A stretch of DNA of 64,000 nt from Druceiella hillmani. Its lineage: Eukaryota > Arthropoda > Insecta > Lepidoptera > Hepialidae. The notes beneath the pieces were generated by a model that worked only from the letters and a program-made list of their open reading frames with translations, was not told the DNA's origin and did no database searches. The DNA lies in contig JAYKKI010000016.1 of NCBI GenBank assembly GCA_039881145.1, positions 15,078,501-15,142,500 on the forward strand. Direction: 5' to 3'. A program made the position numbers and the translations under genes. Positions 39,290 through 51,265 of this stretch are shown here, in pieces. Each line of letters starts with the position of its first letter. Position 1 is the first letter of the stretch.

Positions 39290-39590
39290 GAAATGGATAA
39301 GTTCTCCCAACCACTTTTCACGTCCTTATTAGATGCGAGAGCTTGTATCTGTGATGCCTGAACATATACCCCAGATGTGTAACTTTATAATGATCGACGG
39401 TTTGCAAAAGTTTGCGTTTCTGGATAATCCGTCATAGAAACTTCTCACTATAAATCCTGGGTCCGGATTCTCTGGGTCCGAGATGTACATTTTATTCATC
39501 TGCAGGCTCACATTTCGAATGTTTTTATACTTTATCTGAGCTCTTCCTTAATAGTCCAGGCCTCGCATCCGTGAAGAGTTATTAGTCAGG
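39290..39590 (-). pseudogene. RTE-like LINE C-terminal fragment
   Basis: On the minus strand: LHGCEAWTIKEELR, a stop, then IKTFEM, a stop, and ACR. This matches the conserved GCEAWT-K--------FEMWC-RR segment at the end of insect non-LTR polymerase proteins. In the same frame, beyond a stretch with stops, come DYPETQTFANRRSL, YTSGVYVQASQIQALASNKD and VKSGWENL, in the place of the usual LLxTVxxRKLxYLGHVxR and GRRxxSWLxNL segments. Several stops and no upstream palm domain: an old 5'-truncated fragment. Confidence 0.7.
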
Positions 39591-40056
39591 AAAATATAAA
39601 TTCGAAGTGTGCAAAATATTGCACCGAATAGAAAAAAGTTATATCCAGATACCATGAAACAGAGACAATATTGCAGAACAAGTCAAAATAAAAAAAAACC
39701 TGTACACTAATAGGTTAACCACGTTCGAAATCAATAAAGACATATTTACAGCACATATATTAAATGCGAATAATATTTCGATAGAAGCATAGCTCAATTT
39801 CGATCAACAATAATAAATAGAAATTAGTATTCTGACAGCGTTTGACAGGTAAAATACATGAAGTATTTTACCTCCGAACGTGACTCTAACACCAATTTCC
39901 ATTTAGTACGTTGTACTCGTGTTGTATTTAGTAAATTAAATGGGAATTCAAAGAGTGGGTAGAAGCAAACGGTTAAATATATCATATCGATTGTTTTTTT
40001 TTGCCCGACTGTGGTTTAGCAAACGAAACATTGAATTTAACTGTATATGTATGTAT
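39591..40056. other. Intergenic, no gene seen
   Basis: AT-rich, with nothing recognised. Confidence 0.4.
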
Positions 40057-40096
40057 CTATATATGGTTGTTTGATCGTATATATGGTTGTTTGATC
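40057..40096 (+). repeat. 20-bp tandem duplication
   Basis: CTATATATGGTTGTTTGATC (40057-40076) is followed by the same unit with one change (40077-40096). It is followed by CTAAAAACTACTGAACCAAA, a phrase typical of insect transposon tails. Confidence 0.85.
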
Positions 40097-40571
40097 TAAA
40101 AACTACTGAACCAAATTTAGCAAATGAGGTATCAATCGGTTTGTATTTAATCAAGTAGTCTTATCAGATATGTTTGGGAGTCAAAAAAGTTGGCGGACTT
40201 GCAGAAAAAAAACTGATAAGAAACATCTTTTCGTATCTTATCGAAAAGGATGTCAGTTGATAGGTCTTTAGAAATAATTAAGGGATTGCTTCGACCATTT
40301 TTCATAAATCTAAAAAATAGAGTTAAATTTGGCTCAAATAGCAAAAAGACAAATATCAAAAGTTCCATGTGTTCCAGGTTTCGAAAAATGTGGATGGAAA
40401 TAAGGTATCAAAAAGTATAACATAAACTCAAAGCTGTAAAAAACTAAAATACGATTGTGCCTGTGAAAAGTTGAAAACCAAATTACGTAACCATAATTTC
40501 GCTGAAAGCTAATTAGCATTGAATTATAAAGCCGAAAGCGGTATTTAATTTTGACACTTGTTGTACTGGAA

Positions 40572-40870
40572 AAATATTGACGATATTGAATATATTTGGT
40601 GTTAATTTTGTAGAAATTCATTATTCACAATTAAATGAAACTACGTGATGTAGTATTATTTCTACTTTCTTTAAGTTCTTTACCACAACCTAGGTTTTGT
40701 TGTGTTACAACATCTTCAGGTGGGCTATTAGCAAAGATGCTCTTTCTAATCTTTGCTTATAGACCACCTGAAGATGTTGTAACGCAACGAAACCTAGGTT
40801 GTGGTAAAGAACTTAAAGAAAGTAGAAATAATACTAAATCACATAGTTTCATTTAATTATAAATATTGAC
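40572..40870 (+). mobile_element. Foldback Penelope-like element, copy 4
   Basis: 10-bp duplication AAATATTGAC at 40572-40581 and 40861-40870. Tail on the left (40582-40628). Arms from 40629 to 40858 with a short loop near 40740. Both arms have GUUGUGG in place of GUCGUGG, and the left arm also has CAAAA. These are CpG transitions within the hammerhead-like core. The palindrome produces a chance frame beginning MKLRDVVLF, which is not a gene. Confidence 0.85.
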
Positions 40871-41952
40871 AACTCAAAACTGAACGCCGCCTACGGCTTC
40901 ACTATTCAAAAGACAAAGATACACTTATATAATTTTGTCAATGATACCTTATGTTGGATTAAAAATAAAGGCATTTGACTAGGGATGGGTTGCTTCGATC
41001 CTCTTGACTTAAAATGATTTTGTTATCTGATCCGATAATGTCAAAATAAATATAAAGACAACATTTTCATGACGGAATTTTTTTGTGCAATAAATGCATG
41101 CAAGTACATTTCTTAAAGTGAAAAAAAATTGTCACTGAATGCGATATCCGGAAGAGAAACTTATAGACATTCAATAACGGATTTTAATACATTTTTATTT
41201 TTGAAGTCAAAATGTTTCAACTACGTATAAGCATTATGAAAACATATGACTAAGCACATTACACTATTTATTGCACAGATAAGTGTTATTTTAGAAGGAA
41301 TATTAATAAAACTTCGGAGCTCGCATTAAACAATATTGGCAAAATTGTAATGACAGCCAGTAGCACATAATTGCACATATTTTACCAGTAGCAACGTGAC
41401 CATAAATCGTATACTAAAAGCATGAATGTATAAAGATCATTACATTATTGTTCAATATATACTTTAGTATATCGATCTGTGATATATTCCTAGAGCAAAA
41501 CATATCAGTTAATTAATAAAAAGGCACGTTATGCAGCCCATTACATTCCAATAGTGAGTCGATTACATTTCTACAGGAGAAAAAAAAAACAGAAATTCAA
41601 ATTAAATCTCTTAAAACGTATGGAGAGAAATTGGCTTGGGGATAACATAAAATTAGCAGAATGTAACGTAAAATGTATCTTGCCCTCGCCTTTTCTTAGT
41701 AATGCTTATTTCACAGATATCTGAAGAACACTATTTGCCATTGAAAAATAAGGAGGAGTTCCAATTACCGGCCGCGTGTTCTTCAAATTAAATGAAGGCG
41801 AAACAGACTAATGACTGAGAGTCGATCGAAATTTCTGAAGAATGGAGTGATCGTTTTCAATTTAGTCACTATAATAATAGCAAATTGAATTTGGCAACTA
41901 ATGAAAACGGAATGGTTTTATATTTGTTATATTACCCATATAACTAATATAA
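40871..41952. other. Intergenic, no gene seen
   Basis: AT-rich, with nothing recognised. Confidence 0.4.
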
Positions 41953-41970
41953 ATGTATATATATATAAAA

Positions 41971-42028
<58 letters not shown>

Positions 42029-42065
42029 ATGTGTGTGTGTATAAATATACATACACACACACATC
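41953..42065. repeat. Compound (TA)n(TG)n...(CA)n microsatellite
   Basis: TA array followed by TG repeats, then ATAAATATAC and CA repeats. The TG and CA blocks form an inverted pair. Confidence 0.95.
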
Positions 42066-42723
42066 ATATTCGCATAACATCTCAGTTTATTTATCATCAC
42101 GCGAACCGAATTTTAGATAGAGAATAATCTAAATATTGTACAATAATATACCCGTACTTCTGGAAACTGGTACTGGATAATCTAATTGGGTCTTCTGTTG
42201 TTCCTTTTCTAGTACTACTAGAGATTGGAGCATTCATGTGAATAATATTTTACCTCATTAGTGATGTTATTGAACACAATATTATTGAAAATTATTCATA
42301 GACAAATCAGACTAACTCATAGTCTATCCACTTTTTTTAATAACAAAGCTATGACTGAATCTATTGATGTTTTTCTTTTCGATTATAACCGCTATTTCTT
42401 TTTCTCGAAGACCTTCTTCTACTAATTACGTTTGTAAAAATGGTTTTTAGGGTCCAATAATTATGTATGGGTCCAGTTATTTATTTCTGTAAAAGTAACT
42501 CTATGCTACAAAATAAAGTATTCGTTAACATCTGTATCTCTTAATACATTTAATTTCATAACAAACTATCCTCCATTTCTTGGCTTCAATGATATCGTTA
42601 TTGTTTAGTTATTGGGTTTGTTTACCTTATATTTGGAAACACCGTCTAAAGAACTTATAGCTGAAATTTGCAATTAAATTTAGCGAAGTTTAATAACTTG
42701 TCGATATACCTGCAACATTTAAC
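42066..42723. other. Intergenic, no gene seen
   Basis: AT-rich, with nothing recognised. Confidence 0.4.
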
Positions 42724-42792
42724 CTCGAAATTTTTCACAATTAAATGAAACTACGTGATGTAGTATTATTTCTACTTTCTTTAATTTCTTTA

Positions 42793-42833
42793 CCACGACC
42801 TAGGTTTCGTTGTATTACAGCATCTTCAGGTGG
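42793..42833 (-). ncRNA. Hammerhead-like ribozyme motif (copy 5, left arm)
   Basis: Minus strand: CCAC-CUGAAGA-U-GCUGUAAUACAAC-GAAA-CCUAGG-UC-GUGG. The core is complete, with one C-A mismatch in stem II. The motif on the opposite arm faces it. Confidence 0.45.
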
Positions 42834-42855
42834 GATATTAGCAAAGATTTATATC

Positions 42856-42896
42856 CCACCTGAAGATGTTGTAATACAACGAAACCTAGGTCGTGG
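42856..42896 (+). ncRNA. Hammerhead-like ribozyme motif (copy 5, right arm)
   Basis: CCAC/GUGG stem I (4 bp), CUGAAGA, one extra U, stem II GUUGU/ACAAC with AAU loop, GAAA, palindromic CCUAGG, and predicted cleavage after GUC (42890-42892). The self-complementary stem III is too short to fold alone. It matches the small hammerheads reported with Penelope-like elements that cleave as dimers. The extra U is the main doubt. Confidence 0.5.
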
Positions 42897-43012
42897 TAAA
42901 GAAATTAAAGAAAGTAGAAAGCGAAAAATACTACATCACGTTGTTTCATTTAATTGTGAATAATGAATTTCTACAAAATTAACGCCAAATATATTCAGTA
43001 CTCGAAATTTTT

Positions 43013-44504
43013 GTTCAGAAAATTTCTTATTGAAAGAAAAAAAGGTTATTATTCCTAATAATTTTAATTTTTTTAAATTGTGACCTCAACTGTGCTAATA
43101 GTTTTGCGTACGTTACTTCTATGTGCTAGCGAGTTCACGGTGCATCGAACTACTCTAATATGGAATTAAATAGAGATATTCTTTGAAATACACCTACGAA
43201 TAGATTCGTGAACAACGTAACGTTTTGGTACTTTTTGTTATGGTCTTTTACTTTGTGTTTATGGTCTTTTTATTTAAATAATAATAAACTGCTAAAGTTA
43301 TTTCCATTGTTAAAGTGTTTCTTTAAATGAATATTATATTTGATGTTTCAAAAAAATACAAAACCAAATTTATGTATGAATTCCTTCAAACTTTTTAAAT
43401 GTTTTCAAACGAATCATTACCAGCCGGTTTTCTTCAATGGTAACGTCTTTCTGTACATTTATAAGTTTATGCACGTTTATATTAATTTTATTAACGATTT
43501 GTAAATACAATTTTTAAAAATACTTAGAACGACCTTGTCATCATAATGTGTTAATTCATCATTAAAGTTTGCGAAAACAAATAATAGGGGGAAAAATACC
43601 TACAAAAATTTTGTCATATTTTTGTGAAATGGTGATTAGAATGAAAGTACCGAAAGATTCCGGTAAGAAAGTATCTCTTTGCATATTTATATTTTAATTA
43701 TTTGAATGAAGATGATCTGCATGAATGGAAAAATAAAGTGATATTTAATATGAAATTTTACACAAATGAACAACTGTGTTCGTAAATTAATACCCTTAAT
43801 TAGAAGCCTAACAGTTAGCTTATTAAATGTTAGCATTTACAAGCTCCAACTTTTCATTTCAGAAAACTGCAGAACGACAAAACTTACTGACTCCGTACGA
43901 AAAACTTTTACAGTTCACTCATCAAATTCAGATATTGAAAGTTAAATGAATGGATGGGAAAGTAGTTAAAGTCTTATATTTATCATAAAAATCAAGTATT
44001 TTTGGAAGACTTTAGTTTACGTTTATATTTATTTTATTAACTGGTATTTCATCACTTATATTTTATAAAATCTTATAATTCTATCAAATAATAAACCGTT
44101 AGTCAATGTTTGACGTTTAAAATATTAAGGCAAGTTTTGGATAATGTGATGACCAATATGAGAGACGGTATTGGAAATCGATAAAGTGATAAAACACAGT
44201 TTGTTTTTTGCAATCAACTAACTTCATTACTGTTTATTATAATCAATGTTGCGAAATAGAATAATACAAATTCTATAGATGGCGCAAATTTTCATATTAG
44301 TCTATTATTTTATTACATCTATAAAACCTCCTAATTCGATAAAATAATGCATATACCAAAAACACGTAGCTTCAAATATAATTTAAACTTCAGAAATGCC
44401 CATTAAATTCAAAATTTACAATGTTTCATATTAAATTTTAATCTTTTTATATGCTACACATTCTTTTGCAAAATGATGCCCTATGCCAGTATATCTATAC
44501 CAGC
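43013..44504. other. Intergenic, no gene seen
   Basis: AT-rich, with nothing recognised. Confidence 0.4.
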
Positions 44505-44775
44505 TTGTATAGATTCGCCTTAGAGACAGCCCGCCGGGTACTTGCGGTTTCGAGACGCAAGACATGAGTCATATTTTGTTCCATTGCAGTGAGCACTATG
44601 ATCGTGTAGAGTTTTGTTAGAGAGCATGCATCTAACCATTAGAGTAGAATCACGCGGAGCTTTAAAACGTGGTATTTTTAGTCACCAAGAGTTAGTTGAG
44701 GATGGACCGATCTTTGAATAATTTAGAACGTTTATAAAGTGCGTTCTCAAAAATATTGAGACCCTAAATTATTTA
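44505..44775 (+). pseudogene. Non-LTR retrotransposon C-terminal zinc-finger fragment
   Basis: Plus-strand frame reads DSPPGTCGFETQDMSHILFH then CSEHYDRVEFC, then a stop. The C-G--ET--H-LF-C pattern with a following H-YDR matches the terminal cysteine-histidine motif of I/R1/Jockey-type LINE proteins. A second frame continues IRVESRGALKRGIFSHQEL and FRTFIKCVLKNIE, consistent with the protein end. Only the 3' end of the element is present. Confidence 0.65.
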
Positions 44776-45331
44776 TTGAATAGGGACAGTTATTAACTTT
44801 GTTCGGTAGAAACGCTAAGATTGCTGATACGGTGCAATATTAGAGTATCTTCCAAAGTCCCGTCTTTTATATGAGGTGGGATTTTACGTGTCCCAAGACG
44901 AACCCTAGAATAATAGAATGGAAATGGCGGGAATAGGCTCAAATCATTCATAGAAATAATAATAATTCTTGGCTCAAGCTATTTCAACTTTAAACGTAGG
45001 TTTTGACACAAGGAAAATTTGCCTAGAATTTCCGCGGCGGTATAAATTTTTTCCCTTATGACAATATTAAAAAGTTTCAAAGATTTGGATATTTCGTAAT
45101 TGTTTATGTAAACTTTTCTTTGCTTTGTAGGGTTGCAATGAGCAATATGAAATATTGTTTAAGTTTATAATTTGTGTCACTGGTAGAAATAATGAAAACC
45201 AAAAATATCCCTGCGCGTAAAAATATCAGGCAAGTTCTATTAACTTTTTATCCGCGATTGATTTGCGTTAGAATAGGGTAGAGTAAAATAACATCGATCG
45301 CGTTGCACGCAAAAATCAACTGCATAGTGAA

Positions 45332-45354
45332 GAGGTTGCTTGAATAGCAACCTT
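45332..45354. repeat. 9-bp-stem hairpin
   Basis: GAGGTTGCT-TGAAT-AGCAACCTT: eight Watson-Crick pairs and one G-U pair, 5-nt loop. No T-run follows and no gene precedes it, so it is not a terminator in any known sense. Confidence 0.6.
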
Positions 45355-48300
45355 AGAGGCACGTCTGATCTCACTTGAACCAATATTAAAACGGCACCAA
45401 GTTATTATTATTGTCTTAGCCAGACACTTATATTGCTCTCCAGATTACACATGACGCTAAGTAGTTATAGCTGGTGATTCAAGCAGTGTACTCCAACAGC
45501 AAAATATTCACAAATATCATATGGACCCCTTCAGCTAATACAAAGCATTATACGCCGAATAGATGTTTTTCAGCTTAGTTATATTCCTAAACAAGATATT
45601 GATTTTTAACTTTTTGAAATTATGTTTATTATATAAGATCTCATAACAACAATAAAAACAATTTGAATCAGATTTGTACATTGACAATATTTTTTTATTA
45701 AAATTACCTTACAATAAATGATGAAAAGTGTCAAAAATTGAGGCACGACAAAACTGTCTTTATGGCGGTCCAAGGGAGTTTGAAAACTTCGGCCGATTTA
45801 ACATTAAGTAGTCATTTATTTATTTCACGAGCATAGAATATTTTTGTGCCGAAATATTATTGTTTATAATTTAAACAACAATTGAAACAACTATATATCT
45901 TCAGTGTTGACGAAATTTTTAAATTTTGATTCAAGGAAGCGCGATTCATATAATTTTTAACATTTATATCTTTTTCTAGTTGATATAACTATATACAAAT
46001 AAAATCTATATATTTTTAATCTATCCGCATGTTGATTGTATTAAAAACAAATTTAATAAAAACACTTTTCTTTTATGTTTTAGTATTTGCGTAAAAGCAC
46101 CAACTTACCTGTACATAGAAGGAAGGAGCAAGAAGTATTAAAAGTTATAGTAACTTGTGATTTCAATTAGAATGAAAAGTTATGATTTCTATCTATCTAA
46201 AGATGGGTACTTCGTAAAGAATATTCTATTCCATTTTTTCTTACTTCTGTATCAAAAGATTAGTCCTTTTTACTGTGTATTTTCTACAAAAATAATTAAG
46301 GTACTCATTACTGGATACAATGAAAATCTATTAAAAAAATATTTGAATACAAATTCAAATATCAATTACGAGGCAATAATTTAATTTATTCAATACCCAT
46401 TTATAGTATATGGAGACTTTATATTTGCTCACAATTTTAATATCCGATTGAGTTACCGCAAGTGTTTAGATAAGGTCTTTTCAACCTTGTGTTACAAATT
46501 AGTTGGCAAACTTTCTCTCCTGACACTTCACTGAGCCTTTGTGACATTACCCCTTTTCTGTCCTTTCTTCCATTAACATAATTTTGGGTTTTCGCGAAGG
46601 GTTTCGGTTTGCCTCTAGATCCTTTCAAATTACACATGCTAAATTAAAATGTAACGTTTAAAGAATTAAGGACTATTTCCGGCCATTTAATATGTAAAGC
46701 GAAGTTGTGTATAAGAAGCTTATTTTTTAATTACGGTTTTGTTTCGTCTCTTTTATCTCAAGTTGCTTAATTTAAGCAAATTATATCCTCTTCACGTTTG
46801 ATTAAATTTAACCTTTATGTCAAATCTCAACTAGACAGATTCGTGTTTTAAATTTTTTCGTTTATATATTTTTAAATGTATTATCAAGACGAGAAAGAGG
46901 CAAGAAAATTAACGTATTGAATATAAATAAAATGTTGATCTTAGCCAGAACAAAGAAAAACATATTTTTATGTCAATATTTTTTTATGTTTAAATGATTT
47001 GACAGGACTTATAGCAAAAAAAAATTTACACTTTGGTTTTGAGATTACAATTTAAAAACATTTTCGTCAATATAGAATTCCTTGACAATTGTCTCTGCAA
47101 ATTCAGAGAATATTGTCTTAATAATTTGAATGTTATGATGTGACAACTTCATTTTCAATTACTTTGAAATCTCACTCGTTTCATCCTTCATAAATTATTC
47201 TCTATAAATTCATAGTTTCGCCGAACAATTATAACTTTTATTTCCAGTTTACTTCTTGAGTTTACTTAAACCATCATGTTTATAACAAAGACTCAATTCA
47301 CGTTAAATTTTCGTGTTATACGAATTTCTCTAGGAGAGATTTTAATAACTATGTAAAGTTTGTACACGTTTTTATAACACGGTATTGCGATTCTATTTTT
47401 AAAGTAACTTTTAAGTAAAATAATTATTTTTCTCAGAATAAATGCGCCAATATCTAAATGTATTGTTACAAAAAATGTATATATCTTATATTGTATCATA
47501 CATTGGTGCAGATATTACCATATAACATCTAATACGTCTAGACTTCTGTATTAGAGCTTTCACTTTACTAATGTTTACGATTAACATTTTAAATGGTAAC
47601 TTGGCCCTTTTAAAGAAATATTATTGTTGAGATTTCACTTTTTTTTGGAAAGTTTATTTAAGATCCTATAACTTACACGGTTTGGATAATATTAATTTTT
47701 AACCGAAATTTTAGATGATTTTGGTTGTTTTTATATTAATGGATTTGACTAGATCTCTCTCTTTCTATATTATTTAGGCTTAATTTAAAAAAAAGTTAAA
47801 AAATAAATATTACTTTATCATATAAACTATTATTCTATATTGTGTTGGTGTTTTCAATAATTATTGAAATGCCACTTAGCTCCCCACTAAGAAATTACCC
47901 TTCATTTCCATTTTTCGGTTTTATTATATTAATAATTATTTACACCAATGATTGGCGCTACATTTAAATTCTTACTTTCTTTGGTAAACTGTCTTTCAGA
48001 GTTCCGAACCGGAAGGGAACGAACGAACTGAAACGTCTCTTTGTAGAAAAGTCCCCTATTCATTCGGCCATCGTCTTGCATTGTACTTTTTTAGAAATTT
48101 TATTAGCAAATTTACTTCAAGAAACATTATCACATAAGAAGTTTTATTTTGGTTCTAATATGTATCATATCCTACATTATATCAATATCTAAAATAGTAA
48201 ATAATTTATATGAACTAATTTTACGAAAAGGGTGTAAAAGGCAGTAAATTTAAATGGTGAAACATAATATTATGTAAAGCTTCACATATGTGCATGTCGG

Positions 48301-51203
48301 AACCCTCGTCTTGTCAGTTCTGCTCATATCCAATAGGTTTACTTTGTATAAATTATCTTGTGTTCGTTCGAGTATATCGAACTTCTGAAAAAATCATCAT
48401 CATGGAGTAAGCTTTCTAAAATGAAATGTTCAGTAACATTTTCTGACAAGATAACTCTTTCATAATAAATTAGTTTCCAAAGTATTATAGAGTTTTCTCC
48501 CGTTCCATATTTTCTCACATCATGTGTCAAATATCTGAAAAAAAACTGAATTTATTTTCAAATTTAATCAGCACAACTTAATAAATATATTAAATATTAA
48601 TAAATTATAGTTTTGAATTTTACTAGAAATTAACAGTTTTTTTCAGATCTACAATTGATACTTAATTTTTAATAATTAGTGTGTCTTTAAATAACTTTAA
48701 ATCACTACCGAATTCACCAGAGATATAAATGTAAGTTTAGTTTTATTGAAAAACTCTAATAATTCAAAATAACGACAATTTTAAGCGTATCAGTATAAAC
48801 ATTTTATTAGCCATAAAATTATTGATAAAAAAAGTAAATCTTGATCTAGTAATATTATGCGAACTTAGGAACTGATATATAATTATTTAGACATTCTGCA
48901 GTTCTTTCATTAAATTGTGTGACTTAAATATATCTACAATTATTTAAATAAGTTGATTTAAGCCAAATATTTAACCAACCTTTTTTAAGCTTAGTGGAGA
49001 GAATTTGTTTATAAGCTCTTCCCTCGAGTTCTACGCTTCCTCCATCGAGTTCCACTTTTTCTCACATTATTTTTCTCAGCTCAACTTGGAAAAATATATA
49101 CAGGTTAGAGTCTCATGGTGCAATCTATTTCTCACAAATTTTGACACTTTTTGTACTTTTTTCTTATTTTGTTAGTTATAATTTGCCAAAAAAAATTAAT
49201 TATCTTAGCCAGACACATGTTCGTTAAAAATTTATTCAAATTGTCGTCGTTTTTATATACGTTATATTTCAAGTTAAGCGTTATTTAAGTTCTCTATATT
49301 AAGTAATGTTTGCATATAAAGCATGTATAAATACAATTCTTGTACATTTTTAACCATATTTTGTTTTACAATAATTAACGAAGCAATAACAAATTATTTT
49401 ATACAAAATTAAAAACTTAGTTTAAAATTGTTTTCTCATATTTTTTGTGCGTAATGTATTGTGGTTACTGCGTATTTGAAAACTATATTTATTGAAGCGG
49501 TACCAGCAATTCACCCGCGCCTTCGCTCCCTTGGTTTTTACTTCCATTTTCAACGGCTGCGAATAATGAATCAATGATAAAAACATTTTAAAATTACGTA
49601 CCTCTCAGTTATCACCCGTGCACGTATATTTAGTTGCACGATAACTGTAGGAGTTTGGAAAATGTTTTTTGTATTAAATGAAAATTTTTCATTCAGAGTA
49701 GACTGATTCATCAGAAGATAAGAGAAATATTCCTGCAAGGAATCTTATGGAAATTAAAAAAATGTAGAGAAACGTAGAGTGAATAGAGCTTATTTTTTAT
49801 TTCAGATATTTCTTTTATTAATAAAATATCAGTCAAAGTTAAATTGATTTAAAGCGTGTAAATAATTCTTACATTAAAATTAAAGATGGAATTGAAGCCA
49901 TAGAAAATATATATAATTGCTATGTCTTCAAAATTACCGTTTACTCCACTAGGGAGTAACATAGACAAAAAATAGGCGTAATTATACTTACATATCACCC
50001 ACATTTTGCAAATACCGTAAAGTTTGATAGTACGAAAATACCGTACAATCCACGATATCGCTGTAAAAATTTAGTTGCGTGTTAAAACTTAAATCAAAGT
50101 TAATAATTTTTAATGTTTTATGTTTTATTGTTTTTTAATGTTTTATTTACAACTTTACTTTCTTTACCCCATTTAAACGGAATAGTTTTATCAGATTTTA
50201 GGCGCCAAAAGAGCGACACGCGATACTCCAATGAAAATCTTGAAGTGGTAGGCGAAAATAAGACAGCGGGTTTCCTCCATTGTTAAGCAAAAAAAACTGC
50301 AAAATCCTATTGATAGAATTATAAATGATAGTAATTAGAGATTCAAAATTATGCTTACTCTAAAACAAATTCTTCATCGACGATTATTTAAGTATATTTC
50401 TTTATAACTTTACGCGTCCCTTATAATTATCAAAATATACAATCCCTAGAATCGAATCACATAGTACATTATAATCAGAATATAATATTATAATTTAAGT
50501 TTACATATGAATTTTCTTCAGGCGACGTTAAAGTATAAGTTAGTAAAGGTGATAGAAGTTTATTATTGTATAAAGAAAAGAATATCTCATATAAGTTTTA
50601 AATCAAAACAGAAAAAGTAAAATGAGAATAAATAGAAGAATAGATTAGATAAGAACTTATGTAATATATTTTATTATTAAGAAGCAAATGTTATACTTTG
50701 TTTTCTACATAACCACATTTGATTTGATGTTTTAGTCCTGCAATGAGAATAAGCAAGTAAATTTTATACACAAAAATTAATTAATTGCATAAGCTGTTAA
50801 ATTATCAAACACTAAAAACTAGATTAAATTTATAACAAGGATGCACGTATGGTATACATAAGGAGATGAGTGAACAGTAATAGTATTTTTTCTGTTTAAT
50901 TTGAGAAGATCCATTAATAAATTTAAAATCAGAAAAGGAAGGTAACAGGTGCGCAAATTATCTGCTCCAGGCACGGCGAGGTAGCGTCGAAAAATAGCTA
51001 TACGGGACGCTTTCGAGGCATCTCAATCGTTATGTGGGAACACCTATGTATTTTAAAAATATCGCTTGGAGAGTAATTGAAACTTCGTAAAATATTTTCC
51101 TTAAGTTGAAAAGGTATACCTTTATTCTGATGGACTTTTTGGATGACATTTATCAGTTGTTGTGAATTTACTCCTAAAGAAAGTTGTGATTACTGTTCGT
51201 CTC
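45355..51203. other. Long intergenic stretch, no recognised gene
   Basis: Almost 6 kb of AT-rich DNA. The 66-residue minus-strand frame at 46437-46637 (includes SRGKPKPFAKTQNYVNGRKD) has higher GC than its surroundings but no recognisable domain. A weak tail-motif relative (CGGAACCCTCGTCTTGTCAG) lies at 48299-48318. Moderately GC-rich patches at 49500-49560, 50200-50280 and 50945-51060 could be transposon debris. Confidence 0.35.
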
Positions 51204-51204
51204 G

Positions 51205-51262
<58 letters not shown>

Positions 51263-51265
51263 ACA
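51204..51265. repeat. (TA)n microsatellite
   Basis: TA array with single C and G interruptions at its edges. Confidence 0.95.

Larger units (their letters stand above)
42724..43012 (-). mobile_element. Foldback Penelope-like element, copy 5 (best preserved)
   Basis: 12-bp duplication CTCGAAATTTTT at 42724-42735 and 43001-43012. Arms from 42739 to 42955 meet almost directly near 42848. The tail is on the right (42956-43000), so the element is inverted relative to copies 1, 3 and 4. Hammerhead-like motifs are intact in both arms, apart from one stem II mismatch in the left one. It encodes no protein. Movement would have to be in trans, by an autonomous Penelope-like element not present in this window. 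Compared with DNA MITEs, the variable-length duplication and one-sided tail argue for reverse-transcription-based insertion. Confidence 0.88.

Noticed and set aside
40635..40856. Small ORFs starting MKLRDVVLFLLSL (also at 35756 minus, 42745, 60052 minus) that look like secreted peptides
   Set aside because: They arise from the foldback arms. The second half encodes the reverse-complement of the first, and frames differ between copies by indels, so they are by-products of the palindrome.
29484..43012. Regularly recurring palindromes as a CRISPR array
   Set aside because: The units are kilobases apart, inverted-repeat in structure and flanked by target duplications; there are no short spacers.
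45332..45354. Hairpin as a transcription terminator
   Set aside because: Eukaryotic context, no upstream gene and no T-run; recorded only as a hairpin.
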